Assembly: GCA_037367405.1 (NCBI GenBank)
Contig: JAZKJV010008872.1
Location: 721,001-785,000 of the forward strand
Direction: 5' to 3'
DNA: 64,000 nucleotides
From: Ottelia alismoides
Lineage: Eukaryota; Streptophyta; Magnoliopsida; Alismatales; Hydrocharitaceae
The stretch's first letter is position 1; each line of letters begins with the position of its first letter. Positions 1-9,449 of this stretch are shown piece after piece. The notes beneath the pieces were generated by a model. It searched no databases. It was not told where the DNA came from and saw only the letters and a program-made list of their open reading frames with translations. Position numbers and translations under genes: made by a program.

Positions 1-1
1 A

Positions 2-850
2 ACACATAGAAAATACCAAAAAATTGAAATATTCAAAAACACTCAAAAAATCGAAAAACCAGAAAAATTCATAAAAATTGAAACTGAAGAGGATCTGAAG
101 AATTTGGATCCTACTTTACGGGAAGCACTAGAGAAAAGATTGATTTTTGAACTTCCCTTTATACAGGCCGTTGAACATTTCCCCGTCCTTAAAGGATTTG
201 TAATGAACAAATTAATGATGAAAAAATCAGGCAGGATAAGAACAAAGACTGAAAGACAGATCTTGTTAATGGCCTCCTCCTTGGTGTTGAGGAGAAAAAC
301 CAAGAGCCGCACAGTGAAGCGGTTGCCCAGATTTGAATGTGGAATCAAAGACATAATATTTACCCATGCTCGAATTGATGATGATTCACCAATCAAAATC
401 CTCCCGACCTCAGTATTTCACGAACTCAAACTCGGACCTATTAGAAAGATACAAGAGATCGTTCATATGGATGATCGATTAATAAAGCAGCCAAGAGGAA
501 TCATTTCTGTCAGCATTACATTCCAAGGTGCCCCACTCAAAGTAGATTTCACGATCATTGATATTGAGAATCAAGGACAATTTTCCCAGTCTCCAATTAT
601 TCTCGGAAAGCCATTCTTAGCATTGGCTAAGGCAATTATTGAATGCGAGTCTCGGGAAATCAATTTTACATCATTTGAAGCAATTCGATCTCACCCAGTC
701 TTTGAGGAACCACGATTTTTTGAGGCAACCCACGAAGTCCTCGACAACCGTAACCATCAAGCGGTGGAAGAGCCCTACCCTGATGCTACACCTAAGATAT
801 CGGTTGTCGATGAGATTATTGGTTTAGAGACTCTCCCCCTGCTCCATTCC
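2..850 (+). pseudogene. Gy1 retropepsin-like region of a Ty3/gypsy polyprotein, 5' end outside window
   Basis: The frame is open from the window edge (codon at position 2), so the gag end lies upstream and no start can be assigned. The first 35 or so codons are a K/I/E-rich low-complexity stretch. A region like the pre-protease segment of the other gypsy copies follows, then the protease fold: KILPTSVF corresponds to NLLPTALL of Gy2 and IILGKPFLA to the ILGRPFLA flap/helix of the family. The catalytic Asp-Ser-Gly of active copies is replaced by Asp-Asp-Asp here (around codon 122), so the protease should be dead. In its family the enzyme cuts the Gag-Pol polyprotein inside the particle. No RT follows, unlike Gy2, Gy4 and Gy5. 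The protease assignment is firm; the loss of activity is inferred. Confidence 0.8.
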
Positions 851-1822
851 CTGCTGCTCTCACCATGGAAAATCGAATATAGGAATCATGCGTTCCTGAG
901 AGTTATGCATGGTCGCACCCTGGGTCAACCTATTCTGACTACCTTGATCAAATCAACTCGACACAGGAATGCTCAAACATCAAATCAATTGAGAACGGAC
1001 ATGCAGAGACTCTCACTACTATTTCAATTCCTGTGGATCTCATAATAGAAAAGTGTTTCTTATATCATCTGGAAACTTATGCATGGTCGCACCCTGGGTC
1101 AACCTACTCTGAATACCTTGACCAAATCATTCCAACTCAGGAGTACACCAACAATAAGAAGACTAAGACAAACACGTAGGACGAACACATACCAAGGAGA
1201 AGAATTCTAATGGTTATTCATCTGGAGACTCAAGTGGACCAACACCTTTACAAAACAAAATGACCACTACTTCATCAAAAAAGAAAGTCACCTTTAACCT
1301 TCCAGAAGAGGAATCATCTGATGATCCCTCATCAGGTCTGGAAAAGGTAATCTACATGAGTGAGTTTTGTCCGGCAGTCTTAAAACCTTACCTTCGTAAG
1401 GATCCAAACTTCAATTCCAGTTGGACGACTCCCATTCCTCACTATTATCCATCCAAAGACGATGCTCCTATTCTCATCAAATACACTAGAATAATTTCTT
1501 ATGAGTTGACTGAGACTTGTGCTTCAGAGTATTCATCCGAGGACAAATCGCTTGACCCAAGAAGGAACGAATTCTGAGAAAACAACTGAAGAAACTAAAA
1601 GACAAGAATATTTGGAGTGCGTCAACTTTCAAATACTATTCCTCTGAGGATAACTCCGATGATGTTTACCTCTCATCTGACTCATACGCTTCATCTACTA
1701 TCCAAAATGATTTCTCCGAGGATAGCACTGATAAGAGTTGGGAATCATATGCTTCGTCTCCTTCTCATCATTACGATCTCCCGCCACATGCCAACAAAAA
1801 GATCGACCGAAAACCGCCTTAA
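811..1822 (+). pseudogene. Gy1 post-protease acidic Ser-rich coding region, unrecognised, frameshifted
   Basis: Downstream of the protease, coding sense continues through three frames: 811-1176 (one TAG at 880), 1167-1577, then about 1560-1822 ending in TAA. The first part holds a duplicated peptide (YAWSHPGSTYSEYLDQI). The middle begins near MTTTSSKKKVTFNLPEEE (ATG at 1260). The last part has a basic stretch (ILRKQLKKLKDKN) followed by acidic, Ser/Tyr-rich repeats such as YYSSEDNSDD and SESYASS-like units. I do not recognise the product. It sits exactly where RT, RNase H and integrase lie in Gy2, Gy4 and Gy5 and is followed directly by the hairpin module. It could be a diverged PR-RT linker, which is also acidic in Gy5, or an accessory protein of a non-autonomous lineage. 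Frame continuity was judged by eye. Confidence 0.5.
903..1145 (+). repeat. Direct duplication of about 70 bp inside Gy1
   Basis: Copy 1 (about 903-974) and copy 2 (about 1077-1145) share TTATGCATGGTCGCACCCTG and the following bases with few differences, 174 bp apart. Both copies are in the same reading frame and encode the same peptide, so the duplication keeps coding sense. A weaker third echo of the flank (TTATTCATCTGGAGACT) lies near 1213. Confidence 0.75.
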
Positions 1823-1879
1823 CCAACAGCCACCCTCCCTCCTGACCCCATTATTCTCCTTGTACATCTTCTTCCGCTA

Positions 1880-2223
1880 CTTAGGCCAAGGCCTAAGTAT
1901 AGGGGGAACCGATGCCATCTGTACATATCAGTCTCCCCTTTTCACGATCGTCACATTTCCACCCTTCTTCCTTACTTAGGCTGATGAGAGCCTAAGTATA
2001 GGGGGAACCGATGCCCATTTGTATATACTCTCTTCATCTACATATCCCGACCAGCTCATTTTTTTCACTCTTCTTCTATACTTAGTCTGTTCACAGTCTA
2101 AGTATAGGGGGGGCAGACCAATCTATCTTTTTCTATTTTTTTACTCTCTTACGCTTAGCCCGAGCTATGTCTTCTTTGCGCTTCTTGTGCTCTGAGGACA
2201 CAATACTCGCTAAGTATAGGGGG
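1880..2223 (+). repeat. Gy1 array of four stem-loops with PPT-like 3' arms
   Basis: Four inverted repeats follow the coding region: 1880-1897 (CTTAGGCC/GGCCTAAG, perfect), 1975-1996 (CTTAGGCT/AGCCTAAG), 2081-2102 (CTTAGTCTG/CAGTCTAAG, one mismatch) and a longer one at 2154-2214. Each 3' arm continues into TAAGTATAGGGGG. That tail resembles the true polypurine tract before the LTR in these elements (AAAGTATAGGGGGG in Gy4). The same module occurs in Gy2, Gy4 and Gy5. Confidence 0.85.
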
Positions 2224-3479
2224 TCTGTTTATATACACAGTGTAAACGTATTTACGTGGTGGGTAAATAACTTGAAAAAAACAAAAAACAACAAAAAAAG
2301 TTTTTCTACTAACACTGAATGTGTCCAACCTAATTTTTTTTGAAAAAAATGGCTTCTTATTAGCATTAAAAAAATTCAAAAAAAATCTTTGCATAAAAAA
2401 AACTGTGTCTGCATTTCGCACGCCTTCACTTCATCCAGCATTACATTCATTTGTATATGTGAAAAGTCGTTGGATTTTGAACCGAGTTATGAGCAAAAAC
2501 CGAGAGTGGTATAGACTTGACCTTAATCCACCTAAGTTTCAGAGGAACTTAGCAGAGAAATAGGATTTTAGAAGCTTCAGGTCATTGACTTAATTCTTTG
2601 AGTTCCACATGACAATGTGAAGCGTTTGACTCTAAGCGTCTAACCTGACCTCTTCATTCTGGGTACAACTCTGGAATAAGGAATTAATTTGTACTCTCGC
2701 ACTATGCACTTAGATCATCTCAGACGGGGTGTTGGAAGACTGTGTGAGTTTCTTTTCTGGTGCGTGGAAATCTAAAGACCGGGGTACGGGTTGAAATAAA
2801 GTTTTGGAAAAGGGATGGATGACTGGGCACAATTTTTTCAAATACCCCAAAACATGTACGGAAAAAAAAAGATTCTGTATCCGTAGGGGCACAACAAGAT
2901 CCAAGCAGAACCATCAAAAATCCAATTACAAAGAAGCCTTCTACCAAATAAATATCTGACCAAAAAGGTCCAAGCTTTAAGAAAACCTGCAGATTTTGGT
3001 GGAGACTCGGCTACACTGGCCAGCATCACAAGGAGAGGTGACTACACTGGCTATCTTCCAATTCTTTTCTCATTCTTCTAACTTCTCCCCCATTTCGATT
3101 GTGAACACAGTGCGATAGACCTTATAAGGAAATACCAAACTCCCCGGGGATGAGTTACTGGAGAGGAGGTTTGCATGATAGTCCGGCATTCTGGATGGGA
3201 AGAGCCAAAACATTTCACACACATGAGTCAATTGTTCAATGTTCATAGGGTATGCTTTGGGAAGAGGATTGATCTAAGATGACTTCTGAGCCGGAACTGT
3301 GACAATGATATGTAGAACTTGAAGGCTGTTGATTTCAAAATTCTAAATCTTAGAGAAGTTCCGCCCAACTAATAATCAAAAGGTCGAGACTAGTTTCATT
3401 TTCACCTTCAGCTCATGATCTTGGTATGGAACCCAATCTCATTTCACCTCATGGCATTTCTTTTGATGCTCTGGGACGA
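2224..3479 (+). other. Gy1 3' untranslated region
   Basis: There is no credible gene in this stretch. A/T-rich sequence (2270-2420) is followed by blocks shared with Gy3, Gy4 and Gy5. One block near 2520-2640 corresponds to the CTTAATCCACCTAA... TTAATTCTTTGAGT segment of Gy4. Another near 2995-3170 contains GACTCGGCTACACTGGCCA and a GGAAATACC...CCTC motif. The block order matches the other elements, which supports reading this as the 3' UTR between coding region and LTR. Confidence 0.7.
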
Positions 3480-3495
3480 GCATGGTATAGGGGAA
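3480..3495 (+). other. Gy1 polypurine tract
   Basis: The purine-rich GCATGGTATAGGGGAA lies immediately before TGATGAATC, the LTR start shared with Gy3 and Gy4. It is the expected plus-strand priming site. It is less pure than the Gy4 tract. Confidence 0.7.
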
Positions 3496-4524
3496 TGATG
3501 AATCTCAGTTTCATCACTCTAAAAGTCATTAATTAAGCTCTAATCCCTAAAAATCATCAGCATTTCCTCATTTATTTTTCATAATTAGCATTCATGCATG
3601 CTTTGATAAGAATTGCATTTTATCACTTATTTTCGCACAAAATAAGAAGCCAAAAATCCCAGTCAAAATTGACCTGTAAATAGCCTGACTTCCTCGATTT
3701 TTAACCAATTCATGCTAGCTCCAAATGACCCAAAACCACCTCCTGTGTACATATCACTAATAAGAATAAATGAAAAAAAAATCATTAACCCAAATAAGTG
3801 GACCAAAAACCCAAACCCTAGTTCTAGGATTTCCAGACTAAAACCTTCATATCTTCCTCATCCAGTGTTCGATTTGATCTTACTCACTTTTAAACTAATT
3901 TACTTTCAATTACCTTCAAAATAAGACCATGTTCAAGTGAATCAGAGCTCATATGTGAAAGTTGGGTTTTGGGCATCGTTTGTACATTTTGTATTTTAGC
4001 AGTATTTGACCTATTATTTTATGTACATAATTGACTAATTTTATTTTATTTCTTTTTCATTTATCTTCTTTGATGAATGTTTTATTAAAATGCGCAAAAA
4101 TCCAAATCCAAACCAAGCTTGAAATCAAACAAACTAATTGAGTCAGAGTCTTCACTAACTGTCTGCACAAAAATTATCTTTTGTCTTTTATTTTATTTCT
4201 TCTTTTTCTTACTCAAAACAATTCCAAAAAATTTAGATTAATGTGTAAATATTTATCTTTGATTTTTCCATATTTTTTTGCAGATTTTTATCTTGTTTAA
4301 AAATGACAAAAAATTACAAAACCCAAAAATCTAGGTATTCTATGTACATATGATACCCCAAAAATATCACTTTATGCAAATGATCTACTTTATTTTTGGT
4401 CCCTTAATTAAAGTTGTATATCCCATCGAGATGAGCAATTTTTGTGAAGAAACTTTTTTGATCCGAGGTCATTTACTATATTTTTTGTATTTATCAACGT
4501 ATTTATATTTTGATTTTTGTGGGA

Positions 4525-4690
4525 CTGACACGTGGCAGCTCCTGGAGCTTCCAAATGTCACCCATTTTTGGATTTTATTATCTTTCATTTCTATAAAAAA
4601 ATATTAAAAACCACCGCACGTGCGGAGCATGTGCCTCTCGTGTACGTGCCATACAGTGCTCCGCCAACCCCCATCTCGGTGACACGTGGC
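4525..4690 (+). promoter_or_regulatory. Two G-box/ABRE-like motifs in Gy1 LTR
   Basis: GACACGTGGC occurs twice: once in CTGACACGTGGCAGC near 4526-4540 and again in GTGACACGTGGCC near 4679-4691. ACGTGGC is the core bound by plant bZIP factors in abscisic-acid and stress responses. A TATA-like box lies about 360 bp downstream. Activity is inferred only. Confidence 0.45.
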
Positions 4691-5049
4691 CTTATCAGGG
4701 ACGTCCGATCTCCACCAATCTCCGCCGATCGGACGACGCCTATAGATTGTCTTCATTCCCAACTTTCCCAATTTCACCCGGCTGCGCAGCCTGAGAATTT
4801 CGCCGCTCTTCCCCGCGATTATTGGCCCACCGTCGCCCGCGAATCCCGCGCCTCGCCACAATCTCCATCGCCAATCAAGTCTAACCTTTCTTCGTCACAC
4901 GATTCAATCGAACCTAAGATTGATTGATTTTGTCCGATATCAGATCTTCATTAATTGATCCTTCCATTTTCGAACACCGCCGCCATCTCATCACCGATCT
5001 CGTCATCCCATCATCGATTATCTTCCTTCTCCGACCGACCTCCAACCCC

Positions 5050-5058
5050 TATTTAAAC
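5050..5058 (+). promoter_or_regulatory. TATA-like box of Gy1 LTR
   Basis: TATTTAAAC is preceded by GC-rich U3 and followed by a C-rich stretch typical of plant transcription starts. It is placed like the TATA box of Gy2. Confidence 0.45.
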
Positions 5059-5158
5059 TCCAGAACCACCCCCTTTCCATGACATCCGATGGTAGCATTC
5101 CATAGCCACGGAGCTCAGTGGTGACAGCCAGAGCTTTGCTTCCTTTCCGACGAGATCT

Positions 5159-5200
5159 GATGAGCGACCCGAGCAACTAAGGTAAGAAGGTATTTATGTT
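5159..5200 (-). mobile_element. Short LTR tail, probable remnant of Gy2 3' LTR
   Basis: On the minus strand this reads CCTTAGTTGCTCGGGTCGCT followed by CATCA. It resembles the 3' terminus of the Gy4 5' LTR (CCCTAGTCAGCAGGTCGCTC, CATCA) just before its PBS. If correct, nearly all of the Gy2 3' LTR has been deleted and only its last few dozen bases remain, abutting the Gy1 LTR in inverted orientation. The match is short. Confidence 0.4.
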
Positions 5201-5888
5201 CATTGCGACCTCAACCACTCGGATTGGACTCAATCAAGAAAAGCCATTGTCTGTGACAGTCATGGTGTGTTGTTAAGTGTTCTACTTAGGCTCATCAAGA
5301 TGACATATGATCATAGCCTAGTGGACTCAAAGAATTAAGTCACCATAGACCTCAAAAGTCTCAATCCTAAGCCCTATAAGGTTCCTCTTAGAATTAGGTA
5401 GATTAAGATCTTAACCAAGCTTCATTTTTCAATTTAATTCCAGGCTAGTTTAAATGTCAACTATGATTAAGAAAAACTGTACATATATTTACAAAAATGC
5501 AATTTGTACAAATTTTCGAAAATGTGCAAAATTTTTGAAATTGTTTGAAAACATGGATGTATGCATGAATGCAGAAGTTTTGCAAAATATTTAGACACAT
5601 TTACAAAATGGTTTTTGCAAATTTTTTGTTTTTCAAACATTTTACAAAAATTTCGTACTATATACATAATTTTGATATCAAAATATTAACAAGCTCTTTA
5701 CACAAAACATTTTTACAAACATTTTTACAAAATAATTTGTACATAGCTATGTATGTGCAATAAAGAATTTTATGTACAAGAAAATTTTTTAATTTTTATG
5801 GTTTTTTAAGGATTTTAGCCATTTTATTTATTAACACACTCACACAAATTACGAGTTATGGCTAAAGTATATGTGAAATATATACGAC
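5201..5888 (-). other. Gy2 3' untranslated region, truncated
   Basis: On the minus strand this follows the hairpin array and matches Gy4 32,690-33,330 block for block. It has the A/T-rich field of TTTGTAAAAATGTTT-like repeats (5,460-5,800), then the CTTGGTTAAGATCTTAATC segment and the GTCCACTAGGCTATGATCAT segment. The match stops near 5,200, so the second half of the UTR and the PPT are absent. No gene was seen. Confidence 0.75.
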
Positions 5889-6243
5889 ACCCCCTATACT
5901 TAGCTCGAACGATGTCCTCAGAGTGAATCAAGAGCGATGAAGAAGACATAACTCGTGCTTAGTATAGGAAGGTGAAAAAGAAGACTATACTACAAAGACA
6001 AATGAAAGAATAGAATGGAAAAATATCTCGGGGTTTCCCCCTATAATTAGGATCAAGTAATCATAAGTATAGCAGGCTGTACACAAAGGAAAATCCGAGT
6101 GGGGAATGTACAGGGTCTACCTCCCCTATACTTAGGGTGAAATATCCCTTAGTATAGGCAACAAAACAGATATAGAAAAGAATCAAAAGGAAATAAAAAG
6201 TCTCACACCCCCCATACTTAGGGTAAAGTACACCCAAAGTATA
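5889..6243 (-). repeat. Gy2 array of four stem-loops with PPT-like arms
   Basis: In element orientation the hairpins are at about 6243-6208, 6157-6122, 6070-6037 and 5967-5889. The stems are of the CTTAGGGT/ACCCTAAG kind. The first three arms end in TATAGGGG-like purine runs, more or less eroded. The last unit has the long loop with GACATAACTCG-type arms seen in the other copies. Confidence 0.85.
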
Positions 6244-6373
6244 GCATAATCAAAGATGCAAATGGGGTGTTGGACTGAAGAATAGTATGATATGGACATC
6301 TGGATCTATACAAAGCGGAAGACAATGATAATCAGGCGTGAGATGCAATAGATGTGAGTCAAGAGACCACATC

Positions 6374-7530
6374 TCATGTAAAATGAATAAGGGCGTCGTC
6401 AACGACCAGTGGCTCATGATCTAGATATGGTTTGAGCCGCTACCTGTTAACACGAAAGGTAGACTCAGATGACAACTCAGATATGTCGATGCTTCCGTTG
6501 TCGTGTACCTTTCGGAGCAAGAATGGTCCCTTCCATTTGTTTTGCAACTTCCTTGGAAATAATCGAAGCCTGGCATTGAACAACCATAATCTCTGTCCTG
6601 TCTCAAACTACTTGTGGCTGATATGAGAATCATGCCACTCCTTCACTCTCTCCTTATACTGTAGACTACTCGAAAAGGCTGCATCTCAAAGCTCCTCCAG
6701 GGCTACCAACTATGCCCTCCTCTGGTCTCCTACACTGACTGGATCCAAAAGTATATATGTGACTGCCTAAAGTGACCTATGTCTCAGCTCAACAGGTAAA
6801 TGGAAGGGCTTGCCATAAACGAGGCGAAAGGGAGATGTACCCAAAGGCGTCTTGAAGGACTTCCGATATGCCTACAAGACCGTGTTTAAAAGCTGTGACC
6901 AATCCTTTCGGTCAGGGAAGACGGCCTTCTGCAAAATAGTCTTGATCTCCCTGTTCAACACTTTAGCAAGACCATTGGTCTGAGGATGATATGGTGTGGA
7001 TACTCAATGGTCTATGCTGAACTCGCTAGCAAGGGTCTTTACCTTGTCGTTGAAAAAATGAGACCCCCCATCAGATATCAAAACTCTAGGCACCCCGAAC
7101 TGTGAAATGATATTCTTCCTCAAGAATCAGCATACAGTCCTAGCATCTGCTATTCGGGAGGGCATGGCCTCAACCCAACGACTCACATATTCCACGGCCA
7201 ATAGAATGTACTAAAATCCCTGACTCTTAGGGAATGGACCCATGAAATCGATGCCCCATACGTCAAAAACCTCACAGAAGTGAATGGGCTGCAACAACAT
7301 CATATCACGCTTTCCACAAGTGCCCATCCTTTGATAGTCAGTACACCTCTTCACGAATTCATCAGAATCCTTGAAGAGGGTAGGCCATCATTGGACGGAT
7401 TGCAGCACTTTCTGTGTCGTTCTCCTCCCAGAGTGATGTCCTCCTGCCTCTAGCTTATGGCAGTAAGTGAGGACTCTTTGGTGCTCCTCCTGAGGAATGC
7501 ACCGACGCTAGACGCTATCTCCTCCTTCAT
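6374..7530 (-). pseudogene. Gy2 integrase
   Basis: Ty3/gypsy integrase inserts element DNA into host chromatin. In element order the remains of the zinc finger are near 7,470-7,330 (GGHHSG and CTDYQRMGTCG; the second Cys of CxxC is Tyr). The catalytic core has Asp in GIDFMGPFP, Asp in LISDGGSHF and Glu in NREIKTIL, so all three acidic residues are readable. The C-terminal part has YGKPFHLP and ends with KLQNKWKGPF and IHFT before TGA at 6376-6374. Several in-frame stops break it. There is no chromodomain after the core, as expected for the Athila/Tat side of the family. Confidence 0.85.
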
Positions 7531-8250
7531 GATAAAGGACGGGATCCTCCCAGTGGGAGAACTTGGCCTTCACGAGGAAGGTCTCAAGTTGCTGCCTGGG
7601 CCAACCTGAACTTTCTTGGCAACAATATTCACAATGTCGGCATACCACGGGAGAGAGGCGATAGCAACGATCGCCTCATCTGGGAAGGTCTCAAAAATAG
7701 GCTCAATCTGCTCAGAATCCTCAAGATGCTCTAATCGGGAGAGATGATCCGCCACCACATTCTTCACTCCAGGCATGTCCTTAATCTCAATGTCAAACTC
7801 CTAGAGTAGAAGGATCCATATGTTCAATCTAGCTTTGGCATCCTTCTTTGCCATGAGGTACCTGATGGAGGTATGATAAGTAAATATGATCACCTTAGAT
7901 CCAATGATGTACGATCTGAACTTATCTAGGGCAAACACTATGGCTAGCATCTCCTTCTCAATGATCGTGTAGTTCCGCTGAGCGGCATCCAAAGTACGGC
8001 TAGTGTAGTGTATGGCAAATGGCACTCCATCCCTCCTGTCCTAGCACGACCCCTACGACAAAATCGGAGGCATCCGTCATGATCTCGAATGGGAGAGACC
8101 AATCAGGTAGCTGGAGGACAGGAGCCTCAACAACTAGACTCTTGAGAGTCTCAAATGACGCTAGACACTTATCATCCACAATGAACTCGGTGTCTTTCAT
8201 CAGCAAATCAGTCAACGTCTGGGCAATCCTGCTGAAATTGTGAATGAATC
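7531..8250 (-). pseudogene. Gy2 RNase H and tether to integrase
   Basis: RNase H removes RNA from the RNA/DNA hybrid during reverse transcription. LPFEIMTDASDF carries the first catalytic Asp (around 8,080), and [20 protein letters not shown] follows near 7,960-7,900. The Asp expected in TDHTSIRYL is Tyr here (FTYHTS). The frame is then interrupted by TAG at 7803-7801 before EFDIEIK, and continues with [18 protein letters not shown] into the integrase linker. A frameshift separates the two halves near 8,020. The same TAG occurs at the equivalent codon of Gy4. Confidence 0.8.
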
Positions 8251-9449
8251 ATCAGTAGAAACCGACATGCCCCCAGAAAAGACCGTAACTGTCACAAGTT
8301 GGACAGTGGACTGAGTTTTCTAATGATATCCACCTTGGCCAGATCAACCTCCATGCCCCTGTTGGAGATGATATGGCCAAGCACCGTCCCTTGAGTCACC
8401 ATGAAGTGACTCTTCTCCCAAGAAAGCACAAGATGGACCTCAATGTGTCGCTGAAGGACGCAGTCTAGGCAGTCAAGACAAGCATCAAACCCATCGCCAT
8501 AGACCGAAAAATCATCCATGAAGACATCCAAGCACTCACCCACCATGTCCGAAAAGATGGACAACATGCACCTTTGGAATGTCGCCGAGACGTTACATAG
8601 ACCAAAGGACATCCGTTTGAAAGCATATGTCTTAAAGGGACAGGTGAATGTAGTATTGTCCTGGTCATCGGGCGCAATGGCCGCCTGATTGTATTCGGAG
8701 TACCCGTCCAAAAAGCAGTAGTGACTCTTCCCAGCTAGCCTCTCTATAATTTAATCAATAAAAGGTAGCAGGAAATGATCCTTCTTGGTGGCCTGGTTCA
8801 ATCGTCTATAGTCCACACAGACCCTCCAAGAAGTGGGTACCCGGGTAGCGATCTCCTCTCAAGACTCACTAACAACTGTGGTGATGCCCGTGTTCTTGGG
8901 CACCACATGTAGCGGACTGACCAATTTGGAGTCGGAGATGTGATAGATAAAATTGGGGCTCCACCATTTCGAGATCTCCTTCATGACAACCTCTCCAAAG
9001 TTCGGGTTCAGCCATCACTGGAACTCACGCGTCAGCTTCGCGTCCTCTTCGAGATAGATACGGTGGGAGCACAAGACCGGACTTATCCCCTGGAGATTAG
9101 TTACGCTCCATCCTATCGCCTTGCGGTTCTTTTCAAGAATCCCCATCAGACGGGATTCTTGCTCTCCAGTCAGATCTGCTGAGATAATGACTGGGTGCAT
9201 CTCATGCTCACCCGCAAGGAACCTATACTTCAGCGATGACGGCAAGGGCTTCAACTCTATACAACTGGGTGCCAGCGGATCTGGCCTCTGAAATGTCTGA
9301 GTGAATGCAACCAAATCTGCATAGGAGAATGAGAACTCTCGCTGAACATTAGAATCTGGTGAAGACTGCTCTGCTGGCGTGTCTCTACTCTGAATGGGAT
9401 CAGTCTCCACCCTAGCTGCTGGCTCTGGGGAAATCAGACAAGGAATCAT
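8251..9449 (-). pseudogene. Gy2 reverse transcriptase with preceding linker
   Basis: The linker near 9,300-9,020 has LKPLPSSLKYRFL and SRLMGILEKNRKAIGW, typical of Athila-type pol. RT motifs follow: VDYRRLNQATKKDHF, FLDGYSEYNQ (first catalytic Asp), FGLCN, and VFMDDFSVYG with both active-site Asp residues intact near 8,530. HLVLSWEKSHFMV and GTVLGHIISNRGM are next. Stops and frameshifts occur on both sides. This is the most intact RT active site among the gypsy copies. Confidence 0.88.

Larger units (their letters stand above)
3496..5158 (+). mobile_element. Gy1 3' LTR, right end truncated
   Basis: It starts with TGATGAATCTC directly after the PPT. The first 1 kb is A/T-rich U3. It turns GC-rich at about 4,600-5,160 as in the LTRs of Gy2 and Gy4. 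A TATA-like box lies at 5050-5058. The expected U5 and 3' terminus are missing: at about 5,158 the sequence switches to an LTR tail in the opposite orientation. The open frames of 85-131 codons inside it look incidental. Confidence 0.7.

Noticed and set aside
1880..2223. CRISPR-like array because of evenly spaced repeats
   Set aside because: Units are inverted repeats of differing sequence in a plant retrotransposon 3' region; there are no identical direct repeats and no cas genes.
6432..6626. Env-like ORF after integrase in the gypsy copies
   Set aside because: Only about 140 bp separate the integrase stop from the hairpins in Gy2, Gy4 and Gy5, so there is no room for an envelope-type gene; none was seen on either strand.
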